In this document: in pieces, positions 7,925 to 14,928 of the stretch
Layout of the letters: the number at the start of each line of letters is the position of its first letter
Position numbering within the stretch: the stretch's first letter is position 1
NCBI GenBank assembly: GCA_910588555.1
Contig: CAJUPC010000036.1
Span: 1 to 16,645, forward strand
Source: Candidatus Gastranaerophilales bacterium
GTDB lineage: Bacteria > Cyanobacteriota > Vampirovibrionia > Gastranaerophilales > Gastranaerophilaceae
Reading direction: 5' to 3'
DNA: 16,645 nucleotides
Notes under the pieces: generated by a model
The model's input: only the letters and a program-made list of their open reading frames with translations
What the model was told of the DNA's origin: nothing
Database searches by the model: none
Position numbers and translations under genes: made by a program

Positions 7925-9238
7925 ATGGGTTACGGCATTACAGGCTGGAAATTCGGCGGCAGACAATCCATAACACAAAACCTAAATCCGGGACAATTCC
8001 GTGGAATGGGTAAACCTCATTACAGATCGAGTGTATTTGTCCAAAACAATTACTACGGCAATATGGGTATGGGCATGATGTATGATAACCATTGCTGCGG
8101 ATGTAATGATGGCGGCGGTTCTAATAAATTTATGAACTGGATGCTGGGACTTGGTATGTTTGGCAATATGTTGTCAGGCATATTAGGTGCTCTTGGCTTT
8201 GGTGGTGACGGTTCTACTGAAACCACAAACACAACCAACACTACTAATACAACAACGACTACAAATACTACAGAGCCTAAAGAACAAGACGAATTTGCAG
8301 GTCTAAAAACTTTATATCCCGACGGTAACTTTGCAAAAATCGGAGATAAATACTATTGTATACTAGACGGCAAACGCTATGAGGGTGACTCAGTTGATGA
8401 TTTGATGTCAAAACTTCCGACCGGCACAGCTGTAAAACAAGAAGTTGAAGACCCTGCAGTGGATCCAAACAAAAATAAAGTAGACTCAGATCCTGCTGCG
8501 GAAGACCCTGCAGGCAGCAATCCGGCTGATAACCCCAAAGCAAACGGAGGTGCAGGAAACTCTGGAGCAGCATCAAGAAACAGCAAGGATGGAGCAACAG
8601 GTGCTAATGCCGGAAAAGATTTTCACGGTTGGTATCAAATAGGTGCAGACAACCATACTAATAATGACAGCAGATTAACAAACTGCAAAAATGCTAAAGA
8701 ACTTGCAGGAGCATTAATTGACTCTAAAACAACAGGTAAATTAAATGCAGGAAGTGCAGGAAATAAAAATCTTATAACACAAAACCAGGCTGCAATTGCA
8801 AAAGCATTAATTCAAGCAAACCCTGATAAATTTAATCCTGACGGAAGTATAAAAGGAGGAGTTGACTATAACACAATCAAAATACCTGATATGCAATGGA
8901 TTGCCGATACATTCGCTAACGGCACAAAATCAACTACAGGTAATGGAAGAACTGTTAAACGTGATGCAAATGGTGTTAAACAAACATATTCACACGATGG
9001 CAAACAACTAAAAGCTTCATATGTAAATGCAAAATCTTACGCAGTTACTACTAAGAACGGACAAAAATATACAGTCAAAGTAAGTCCTGACGGAAACGAA
9101 AAATGGTATATCACACCAGAAGGTAAATCTATCAGCGAAAAAGATTTTAAAAATTTAACAGGATTAACAGGTAATGATGTATTGAAGAAAGCAAAAGCTT
9201 CGGGGGGGGTAAACTGCCAGTCCTGGAGCATATCCTGA
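7925..9238 (+). CDS. Unrecognised Gly/Asn/Thr-rich modular protein, probably frameshifted at 3' end
   Basis: I do not recognise this protein. From the ATG with a strong SD (7925) it has 437 residues; an in-frame ATG at 7877 has no SD. It has no classical signal peptide. The N-terminal 55 residues are Gly/Gln-rich, followed by HCCGC (56-60) and a Gly-rich hydrophobic segment with GLGMFGNMLSGILGALGFGG (69-94) that could touch a membrane. After a Thr/Asn linker (about 99-116) comes a small folded-looking stretch with YPDGNFAKIGDKYYCILDG. Then come a Pro/Asp/Ala/Gly linker (about 174-230), a segment with ALIQANPDKFNPDG and IKIPDMQWI that faintly recalls LysM-associated sequences, and a beta-rich tail with two DG turns. 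The last ten residues look out of frame: one extra base near 9211-9213 hides a 21-codon continuation ending at 9278 beside the terminator. A secreted or surface role is a guess. Confidence 0.75.
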   Translation: MGYGITGWKFGGRQSITQNLNPGQFRGMGKPHYRSSVFVQNNYYGNMGMGMMYDNHCCGCNDGGGSNKFMNWMLGLGMFGNMLSGILGALGFGGDGSTETTNTTNTTNTTTTTNTTEPKEQDEFAGLKTLYPDGNFAKIGDKYYCILDGKRYEGDSVDDLMSKLPTGTAVKQEVEDPAVDPNKNKVDSDPAAEDPAGSNPADNPKANGGAGNSGAASRNSKDGATGANAGKDFHGWYQIGADNHTNNDSRLTNCKNAKELAGALIDSKTTGKLNAGSAGNKNLITQNQAAIAKALIQANPDKFNPDGSIKGGVDYNTIKIPDMQWIADTFANGTKSTTGNGRTVKRDANGVKQTYSHDGKQLKASYVNAKSYAVTTKNGQKYTVKVSPDGNEKWYITPEGKSISEKDFKNLTGLTGNDVLKKAKASGGVNCQSWSIS

Positions 9239-9276
9239 CTCATTTACGCCACATAACAGCAGAAGTAGTATTATTT

Positions 9277-9302
9277 AAAAGGTGCTTAATGCACCTTTTT
9301 TT
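9277..9302 (+). terminator. Rho-independent terminator after the unknown protein gene
   Basis: The stem AAAAGGTGC pairs with GCACCTTTT around loop TTAAT, and the run of seven T starts at 9296. It is the first strong stop signal after the 7925 gene and begins at the stop codon of the proposed frame-restored C-terminus (9276-9278). Confidence 0.85.
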
Positions 9303-9306
9303 ATGC

Positions 9307-9335
9307 TTGCTATATTTCAGAATTAATTGTATAAT
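9307..9335 (+). promoter_or_regulatory. Promoter of rpiB-rsfS
   Basis: TTGCTA (9307-9312) and a perfect TATAAT (9330-9335) are spaced by 17 bp. Transcription should begin near 9342, giving a leader of about 47 nt that includes the palindrome and the SD AGAGG (9377-9381). Confidence 0.6.
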
Positions 9336-9344
9336 CATAAAATA

Positions 9345-9365
9345 ATTCTGAAACTGTTTCAGAAT
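9345..9365. promoter_or_regulatory. 21-bp palindrome downstream of the rpiB promoter (putative operator)
   Basis: The arms ATTCTGAAAC and GTTTCAGAAT are perfectly complementary around a central T. The half-site TTTCAGAAT also occurs singly at 9315-9323, inside the -35/-10 spacer. Two sites, one in the core promoter and one just after the transcription start, are typical of a repressor. As RNA it could form an 8-bp hairpin with a 5-nt loop, but no T run follows, so it is not a terminator. Confidence 0.5.
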
Positions 9366-9388
9366 AGTGTATAGAAAGAGGTGTTTAT

Positions 9389-9823
9389 ATGGAAGATTTA
9401 AAAGTAGTTATTGGTTCAGACCACGGCGGATTTCATTATAAAGAAGCTATTATTGACTATCTCAAAGCCCGCAATATAGAATTTGAAGATGTAGGCACTC
9501 ATACCCGAGAATCATGCGATTATCCCGAAATTGCAAAAAAAGTTTGCGAAAAAGTAAATTCCGGTGAAGCAAACAGAGGAATTCTTGTTTGCGGCACAGG
9601 AATTGGAATGTCTATGGCGGCAAACAAAGTTAGAGGAGTTAGAGCTGCATTATGCGGAGATACATATTCTGCAAGAGTTTGCAGAGCTCATAATAATGCC
9701 AATGTTCTTTGTCTGGGCGAACGGGTAATCGGCGAACATTTGGCACTTGACATTGTTGATATATGGTTAAAAACAGGCTTTGAAGGCGGAAGACACAAAC
9801 GCAGAGTAGACATGTTAGAATAA
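9389..9823 (+). CDS. rpiB: Ribose-5-phosphate isomerase B
   Basis: RpiB interconverts ribose 5-phosphate and ribulose 5-phosphate in the pentose phosphate pathway. At 144 residues it has the normal length for the RpiB/LacAB family. Visible motifs are SDHGG (10-14, substrate-binding Asp11), the catalytic-base Cys68 within VCGTGIGMS, RAHNNANVL with His101 for ring opening, and the phosphate-binding GRHKRR near the C-terminus (134-139). SD AGAGG lies 7 nt upstream of the ATG. It is the first gene of a two-gene unit with rsfS, 55 nt downstream. LacA/LacB-type galactose-6-phosphate isomerases have a similar fold, but the Cys and the R-x-H-N-N-A-N pattern fit RpiB. Confidence 0.93.
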   Translation: MEDLKVVIGSDHGGFHYKEAIIDYLKARNIEFEDVGTHTRESCDYPEIAKKVCEKVNSGEANRGILVCGTGIGMSMAANKVRGVRAALCGDTYSARVCRAHNNANVLCLGERVIGEHLALDIVDIWLKTGFEGGRHKRRVDMLE

Positions 9824-9878
9824 TGGCACGTAACCCATTAGGTTTTGTAAAAACTTAATTAGAACTGGAGACAAATAA

Positions 9879-10271
9879 ATGACACAAGATATTGATTCAA
9901 AAAAACTGGCTTGCGTTATAGCAAGAACATTAGACGACAAATTAGGAAAAGATATTACGATTTTAAATATCAGTAATGTTTCATCTTTAGCTGACTATTT
10001 TGTAATAGTGACAGGCGATTCAACGCCGCAGGTTAAAGCATTAATGAACAACACTAAAGAGAAAATAAAAGAATTTTTCTCACGTTCTCCAATCAGAATG
10101 GAAAACGACACAAAAAACCGCTGGAATTTATTGGATTACGGCGACGTAATTGTTCATATTCTTCATAAAGATGAGAGAGAAACCTATGCAATCGAAAAGT
10201 TCTGGAGCAACGCATTCAGTATCGCAGAAGATGAATGGAAATCTCTTTCAGAAGAATACAAAGAATTTTAG
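9879..10271 (+). CDS. rsfS: Ribosomal silencing factor RsfS
   Basis: RsfS (Iojap/DUF143 family) binds ribosomal protein uL14 and blocks subunit joining when nutrients are scarce. The 130-residue protein has the family landmarks in order: SSLADYFVIVTGDSTPQVKA (35-54), the WNLLDYGDVIVH block (82-93) and YAIEKFWSNA (103-112). An SD (CTGGAG) precedes the ATG. It is co-transcribed with rpiB and followed at once by a terminator. In many bacteria rsfS lies beside nadD; here it does not. Confidence 0.94.
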   Translation: MTQDIDSKKLACVIARTLDDKLGKDITILNISNVSSLADYFVIVTGDSTPQVKALMNNTKEKIKEFFSRSPIRMENDTKNRWNLLDYGDVIVHILHKDERETYAIEKFWSNAFSIAEDEWKSLSEEYKEF

Positions 10272-10294
10272 ACCTCTTAACCGAGGTCTTTTTT
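10270..10294 (+). terminator. Rho-independent terminator after rsfS
   Basis: AGACCTC pairs with GAGGTCT around loop TTAACC, followed by a T run to 10294. The stem begins within the rsfS stop codon. Confidence 0.9.
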
Positions 10295-10315
10295 CTGTAA
10301 CATTTCTAAATACTG

Positions 10316-10343
10316 TTGCAAAAAGTTAAAAATAGTGTAAAAT
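10316..10343 (+). promoter_or_regulatory. Promoter of the TPR protein gene
   Basis: TTGCAA (10316-10321) and TAAAAT (10338-10343) are separated by 16 bp. The predicted start is near 10350, only about 3 nt before the ATG at 10353, and there is no SD. AATAAT at 10341-10346 is an alternative -10 ending exactly 6 nt from the ATG. Confidence 0.45.
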
Positions 10344-10352
10344 AATAGTGTT

Positions 10353-11414
10353 ATGAATAGAGAAGAAATAAATAAACAAATTAATGAAGCCGTTATTGCA
10401 ATGGCACAAGATACACAAAATATTGAAAATTATCACAAGTTGGCAGAACTTTATCTTCAAATTGAAGATTATGACAGGGTTATGTCGGTTTTAGAAAGTC
10501 TTTTAACGATTAAACCCGATGATATTGAAGCTTTAGTCGGTATGGGTACAATGTGGTTTTATGAAAAAGATTTTAGAAAATCACTTTCATATTACAATAG
10601 AGCATTGGAAATAAATCCTAAAAACTTCCTTATTTATTATAATATGGGTAATGTTTTTGCTGAATGGAAAAATTTCCCGAAAGCTCTTTTTTACTACAAT
10701 CGAGCAATTGATTTGAATTCTACAAATCCTGAAATATACAATGCACTTGCGCTTTTATATCAAGATAATGAAGATTATGTAGAAGCAAAAGCTTATTATG
10801 AAAAAGCATTGTCACTCGACCCTGAAAACATTACAGCACTTGTCGATATGGGTAATGTTTGTTTTAAATTGTTTGATTATGAAACCGCTTTAGAACTTTA
10901 TAAAAAAGTTTTTGTTTTAAATCCTGATAACAAGATTGTTGCAATTTGTTTGGGTAACACACTTACTCTAATGAGAGAACGCGAAAAAGCATATAATTAT
11001 TTTGAAAAAGCTCTAACAATGGAAGGTGATAATTACAAGGCTTATTTATGTTATGCAATTGCACTTTCTGAATTTGGGGAATATGACATGGCTGTGGCAA
11101 TGTATGAAAAAGCTTCAGGATTATATCCTCAAGAAATTGATGCACAAACACTTCTTGCAAATCTGTATACAAACTTTAATCAGCTTGATTTAGCAATGGA
11201 TTTGTATAAATCTTGTTTAAGAATCAAGCCTAACAGTGCTGAAACATATATGTTACTCGGCAATGCTCACTATCTAAAAGGGGAAATTGAGCAATCTATA
11301 GGTTCTTATAAATCATCAATAAACATTTCACCTGAAAATGATGAATACAGACTGATATATACGCAAGTTCTTGATGAATATATAGATAAAAAACGCAATG
11401 GAGAACCTGTATAA
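10353..11414 (+). CDS. Tetratricopeptide repeat protein
   Basis: A 353-residue protein made almost wholly of about nine consecutive 34-residue TPR units. Examples are YYNRALEINPKNFLIYYNMG and YYEKALSLDPENITALVDMG, each with the helix-A Trp/Tyr-Gly pattern, the A-x-x-x-Y helix-B core and a Pro at the turn. There is no signal peptide or membrane segment, so it is probably a cytoplasmic scaffold for protein-protein contacts. The partner is unknown. It is followed immediately by a Tic20-like membrane protein, so the two may work together. The start at 10353 has no SD but is placed right after a -10, as in other genes of the window. Confidence 0.88.
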   Translation: MNREEINKQINEAVIAMAQDTQNIENYHKLAELYLQIEDYDRVMSVLESLLTIKPDDIEALVGMGTMWFYEKDFRKSLSYYNRALEINPKNFLIYYNMGNVFAEWKNFPKALFYYNRAIDLNSTNPEIYNALALLYQDNEDYVEAKAYYEKALSLDPENITALVDMGNVCFKLFDYETALELYKKVFVLNPDNKIVAICLGNTLTLMREREKAYNYFEKALTMEGDNYKAYLCYAIALSEFGEYDMAVAMYEKASGLYPQEIDAQTLLANLYTNFNQLDLAMDLYKSCLRIKPNSAETYMLLGNAHYLKGEIEQSIGSYKSSINISPENDEYRLIYTQVLDEYIDKKRNGEPV

Positions 11415-11415
11415 A

Positions 11416-11820
11416 ATGCGAGAACAGCCTTATCTAATAGAAAAAATAGTCGCTTCACTTTCATATTTAACAATGGGAATGGCTGGTTTTATCTGGCTGA
11501 TTATAGGCTTGTTTACAGGCGGAAGATTAAAACCGTTTTTACAATATCATATATTTCAATCGATTTTCATATCGCTTGCTTTTGTTGTAATTTCAATGTT
11601 TATCGGCTGGATTTCAAATTTTTTGAGTATAATTCCAATTATAAATAAAATAACAGCGCAGATTACATTCTTGCTAAATATGCCTTTAATCTTCGGTTAT
11701 TCATTTATTCAATCAGTAATTTATGTATTTTTAATTTATCTTGCAGTAACTGCTTTTATGGGAAGATACAGTTACGTCCCCTGGATATCTGATATTATTG
11801 ACCAAAATACGGGAAGATAA
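11416..11820 (+). CDS. Tic20-like small membrane protein
   Basis: A 134-residue integral membrane protein with four predicted helices. The pattern matches cyanobacterial Tic20-type proteins: an N-terminal LIEKIVASLSYL, the mid-sequence LKPFLQYHIFQSIF, then GYSFIQSV and the C-terminal MGRYSYVPWISDII, comparable to the GRY-x-x-(I/V)P tail of that family. Chloroplast Tic20 forms the inner-envelope import channel; the bacterial role is unclear. I chose the ATG at 11416: GGAG lies 12 nt upstream and the TPR stop ends 1 nt before it. An ATG at 11398 would add six residues and overlap the TPR gene by 17 nt without an SD. Family assignment is by eye; a DUF4870-type protein is the main alternative. 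Confidence 0.6.
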   Translation: MREQPYLIEKIVASLSYLTMGMAGFIWLIIGLFTGGRLKPFLQYHIFQSIFISLAFVVISMFIGWISNFLSIIPIINKITAQITFLLNMPLIFGYSFIQSVIYVFLIYLAVTAFMGRYSYVPWISDIIDQNTGR

Positions 11821-11824
11821 TAAT

Positions 11825-12868
11825 TTATACATCAAGATAAGGTTTTATAAGAAATTTAATCGCCTTACCGTCAATATGTTGCTGCATTGCATACTCAACT
11901 TTTTCAAGCGGAAGAGTATCTGTTATAAGCTTTTCAACTTCCACATCCCCCGAGGCAATATAATCCAACGCCATTCTAAAGTATTTAGGTGTATGATGAA
12001 AAACGCTCATCATTTTAATATCACCGTAATGCATTCTTGTAGTGTCAAAAGTTACAGTTGAACCGGATTTACATCCGCCAAAGAAATGTACAGTACCACC
12101 GGGACGAACACATGAGAAAATTCTTTCCCAAATTTCTGGAAGCCCGACACATTCAACAGCAACATCAAGCCCCCTATGCTCTTCGGTATATTCTTTGAAT
12201 ATTTTTTCAGGGTTAGGATATTTTGTTAAATCAATAATTTCATCAGCGTGCGCAAATTCTTCTGCAGCCTTTAGTTTTATTGGATTTCTGCCAGCAACTA
12301 TTACATTTGCACCTTTAAGTTTTGCAAGACGAGCAAACATCAACCCGATAGGTCCAATTCCAATTATACCTACAGTCTGACCGGCTTTAATCTCTGTTCT
12401 TTCAATACCGTGAACTACATTTGCAAGCGGTTCACAAAATGCAGCTTTATCAAAGCTTAAACCATCAGGCAAAATAAGCATATTTTTCTTTACTATTCTT
12501 GCAGGGACTGTAATATATTCGGCATAAGCTCCGTTAAGTAAATCTAAATTTTCACATAAATTATATTCCTCGTGCCTGCAATAAAAACATTCTCCGCAAG
12601 GAGCAGAATTAGCGGCAACAACTCTATCTCCGACTTTTACATTTTGAACACCTTTACCAATTTTTTCGACTATACCTGCAAATTCGTGACCGAAACCTGA
12701 CGGAACAGACTTTATGAGTACAGGATGACCGCGGCGAAAAGTTTTTACATCAGTTCCACAAGTCAAAGCCGACATAACTTTTACAACAACTTCACCTTCC
12801 TGAGGCGGTTTTACCATAACTTCTTCATACTTTATATTCTGTGGTCCATAGTACTGAATAGCACGCAT
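11825..12868 (-). CDS. Zinc-dependent medium-chain dehydrogenase (second of pair)
   Basis: A 347-residue MDR-family alcohol/polyol dehydrogenase. Catalytic zinc ligands are Cys37 (TCGTD), His61-Glu62 (GHE) and Glu146 (CEPLAN). The structural zinc site is Cys91, 94, 97 and 105 (CGECFYC...C). The nucleotide-binding loop GIGPIG is at 170-175, and the second strand ends in AGRNP, with an Arg in place of the acidic residue typical of NAD enzymes; this suggests, without proving, NADP(H). The overall pattern is of the sorbitol/threonine/galactitol-phosphate dehydrogenase branch, and the substrate cannot be named. It starts 3 nt after the stop of the upstream paralogue, with SD GAGGAA inside that gene. 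It ends 4 nt from the convergent Tic20-like gene with no terminator between. Confidence 0.85.
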   Translation of the reverse strand: MRAIQYYGPQNIKYEEVMVKPPQEGEVVVKVMSALTCGTDVKTFRRGHPVLIKSVPSGFGHEFAGIVEKIGKGVQNVKVGDRVVAANSAPCGECFYCRHEEYNLCENLDLLNGAYAEYITVPARIVKKNMLILPDGLSFDKAAFCEPLANVVHGIERTEIKAGQTVGIIGIGPIGLMFARLAKLKGANVIVAGRNPIKLKAAEEFAHADEIIDLTKYPNPEKIFKEYTEEHRGLDVAVECVGLPEIWERIFSCVRPGGTVHFFGGCKSGSTVTFDTTRMHYGDIKMMSVFHHTPKYFRMALDYIASGDVEVEKLITDTLPLEKVEYAMQQHIDGKAIKFLIKPYLDV

Positions 12869-12871
12869 ATC

Positions 12872-13858
12872 TTATTCCTCTATTTTAATATAGGCTTTCA
12901 TAATCCTGTTTGACATTGTATCATCAAAAGCATTTTGGATATCTTCTAATTTGTATTCTGTTGAAATGCCTTTCACATTAACTTTTCCAGTTCTCAAAAG
13001 TTCCAGCGACTCTCTTAAATCATCAGGCGATGGTGAATAACTTCCAAGCACTGTCAATTCTCTATAATAAATTTCGTTATTAGGATAAGCAGAAGTTCCA
13101 AGAGGTGTGCTTGAAAAGACAAGAATTTTGCCGCCGTTTCTAACATATTTTAATGCGGTATCAATTGCTTTATCTGCTCCTGATGTCATGAAAATTCCGT
13201 CAGCAATAAAATCATCTTCAAGCTCTCTAACATCAAATGCTGCTATACCAAGACTTTTCAAAAATTCAATACGTTCAGAAATTAAATCACATCCGACAAC
13301 ATTTATTCCATAAGCTTTTAATGCCTGAGCCATTAAAATACCAATTGAACCCAACCCGACAACTAATGCTGTATCACCCTGCAATAGATTTGCGCGTTTA
13401 ACAGCTCTAACAACACACGCTAAAGGTTCGTAAAAAGAAGCTTCAACTTCTGTTAAATTATCCGGTTTAATATGTGCAACATTTTTAAGATGCTCTTCTG
13501 ATAAATAAACATATTGTGAAAATCCGCCGGGATAAATATTTGTTGATTTAAAATGTTCGCACATAGATACATTTCCGTGCCTGCAATAAACACATTCTCC
13601 GCATGGGATATGATGAGATGTAACTATTATGCTGCCATTTTTAAATATTGTTTCAGAATTAATTTCAACTATTTCTGCTACGATTTCATGCCCAAGAACA
13701 GTTCCGTTCGGAGAAATTTTATGGACAAATTTAACTATATCCGAACCACATAAGCCGCAGCCCAAAACTCTTACAACAGCTCCTTTACGTCCATCAAGCA
13801 AAAGATTGGGGGCATTGTTAATTATAATTTTATTATTAGAAATAATTGCTGTTTTCAT
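12872..13858 (-). CDS. Zinc-dependent medium-chain dehydrogenase (first of pair)
   Basis: A 328-residue MDR dehydrogenase, paralogous to its downstream neighbour. Catalytic zinc ligands are Cys37 (GLCGSD), His57-Glu58 (LGHE) and Glu144 (FYEPLA). The structural zinc Cys are 86, 89, 92 and 100 (CGECVYC...C). The Rossmann loop is GLGSIG (168-173), and the following strand ends in VVGCD, whose Asp points to NAD(H). The N-terminal region is shorter than in the neighbour. SD GAGG lies 7 nt before the ATG in a short leader downstream of an extended -10. With the 3-nt gap to the next gene, the pair is one transcription unit. A polyol or sugar substrate is likely, but the specific one is unknown. Confidence 0.85.
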   Translation of the reverse strand: MKTAIISNNKIIINNAPNLLLDGRKGAVVRVLGCGLCGSDIVKFVHKISPNGTVLGHEIVAEIVEINSETIFKNGSIIVTSHHIPCGECVYCRHGNVSMCEHFKSTNIYPGGFSQYVYLSEEHLKNVAHIKPDNLTEVEASFYEPLACVVRAVKRANLLQGDTALVVGLGSIGILMAQALKAYGINVVGCDLISERIEFLKSLGIAAFDVRELEDDFIADGIFMTSGADKAIDTALKYVRNGGKILVFSSTPLGTSAYPNNEIYYRELTVLGSYSPSPDDLRESLELLRTGKVNVKGISTEYKLEDIQNAFDDTMSNRIMKAYIKIEE

Positions 13859-13876
13859 ATTTAGCCTCTGCTGTAA

Positions 13877-13885
13877 ATTTTATCA
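13877..13885 (-). promoter_or_regulatory. Extended -10 promoter of the dehydrogenase pair
   Basis: Minus-strand TGATAAAAT is an extended -10 with five of six hexamer matches. Transcription would start near 13870, leaving a leader of about 12 nt that consists mainly of the SD (AGAGG). No good -35 is seen. Confidence 0.45.
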
Positions 13886-13914
13886 CAAACTAAAATAAAA
13901 ATCGCGCTTGGTAT

Positions 13915-13947
13915 AGTATTGTAATACTTTCATAATTTTGGTATAAT
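13915..13947 (+). promoter_or_regulatory. Promoter and overlapping palindrome for the GNAT-like gene
   Basis: TTGTAA (13919-13924) and a perfect TATAAT (13942-13947) are spaced by 17 bp, and the -10 ends exactly 6 nt before the ATG at 13954, predicting a leaderless mRNA. The palindrome AGTATT-GT-AATACT (13915-13928) covers the -35. TTGGTATAGT at 13908-13917 is nearly repeated as TTGGTATAAT exactly 30 bp later. Confidence 0.6.
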
Positions 13948-13953
13948 GATTTT

Positions 13954-14916
13954 ATGATAACAATCAGAAGATTAACATGTTTTGATGCATCTAAGATAAA
14001 GAAAATGATTGCATACCTTGGGACTTCGGAAGCTGTTAAAATAAGCCCTTTTGGTATTATACATGATTTGTTGCCGCTTAAATATAAATTCTTGCAAGAA
14101 GCATATATTTTATTTGAAAATGATGAAATATTAGGGCTTATTACTGTTGCGCCAATAAGTGGAAATCCATATAAAATAAACATTACAAAACTTATTTTTA
14201 AGCAAAATATGTATAATGTCGGCAAACAACTAATAGAATTTATTATTGCAAGATATGGAGCAAAAGGTGCTGTTTCATTTATTGTTACCGTAGACCAGTC
14301 GCATGACGAACTTTTAGAACTGTTTATGCAAGGCTGCGGTTTTAGACAGTGCAGTTATGAAAACTTATGGAAACTTGATAATTTCACACCTAATTCACCA
14401 AACAAAGCGAATTTCAGACACTGCCAGAACAGCGATGCAAAGTATGTTGCAAGACTTTATAACTCTGAATTAAAAAACCTTTATAAACCTTCACTGGAAA
14501 GAATTAAGCAAGAATACAGAGAGCCTCTATTTGGAGGAATGACAAACTTTTATAAAAACAGATATGTACTTGAAGAACCTGAAAGACAGCGAATTATTGC
14601 TTACCTTTCAATAACAACAAACGACAACTTTAATTTTATAATAGATATGTCACTAAATGACGCTTATCAAATATCTTATGATGAAATAATAAATTTTGCA
14701 CTGTCAGAAATTTCAAGCAGAAAAACAAATTATTGTGCTTTTATTAAGCACAGGCAGTATACAAAAAATGCCGATAATTTTGAAAAATATCTTCACGAAA
14801 GAAACTTAAACTGCATACAAACACAATGTGTACTGGTCAAAGATTTTTACAAACAAATCAGACAGGCAGAAAGTGCACTGCAAATATTCCAATTCGGCGA
14901 ATTTTCTTCTAATTAA
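13954..14916 (+). CDS. GNAT-like acetyltransferase, probably with two GNAT-fold halves
   Basis: A 320-residue protein. The N-terminal half looks like a GNAT domain: ITIRRLTCFDASKI at the start, YILFENDEILGLITVAP (51-67) as the central strands, the degenerate acetyl-CoA loop NMYNVGKQLIEF (85-96), and LFMQGCGFRQ (123-132) as the final GF motif. The second half (about 152-305) restarts with FRHCQNSDAKYVARLYN and IIAYLSI, resembling another GNAT unit without a clear P-loop. Tandem GNAT proteins often keep one active and one structural half. The substrate is unknown. There is no SD; the -10 abuts the start. The stop at 14916 lies just before the ilvC promoter. Confidence is good for the first domain and modest for the second. 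Confidence 0.65.
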   Translation: MITIRRLTCFDASKIKKMIAYLGTSEAVKISPFGIIHDLLPLKYKFLQEAYILFENDEILGLITVAPISGNPYKINITKLIFKQNMYNVGKQLIEFIIARYGAKGAVSFIVTVDQSHDELLELFMQGCGFRQCSYENLWKLDNFTPNSPNKANFRHCQNSDAKYVARLYNSELKNLYKPSLERIKQEYREPLFGGMTNFYKNRYVLEEPERQRIIAYLSITTNDNFNFIIDMSLNDAYQISYDEIINFALSEISSRKTNYCAFIKHRQYTKNADNFEKYLHERNLNCIQTQCVLVKDFYKQIRQAESALQIFQFGEFSSN

Positions 14917-14928
14917 TATTTTTATTTA

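Noticed and set aside
8221..8275. Repetitive ACN/AAY tract as a possible CRISPR array or satellite
   Set aside because: It encodes the in-frame Thr/Asn linker of the unknown protein; there are no repeat-spacer units.
8277..8597. Long antisense open frames opposite the unknown protein gene
   Set aside because: They are by-products of its Gly/Pro/Ala-rich codon use; no SD and no recognisable protein.
9345..9365. The rpiB palindrome as a transcription terminator
   Set aside because: No T run follows it; the true terminator of the upstream gene is at 9277-9302. A protein operator fits better.
9823..9858. An 11-codon frame starting at the rpiB stop (TAATG)
   Set aside because: Too short, without its own SD or recognisable content; treated as intergenic.
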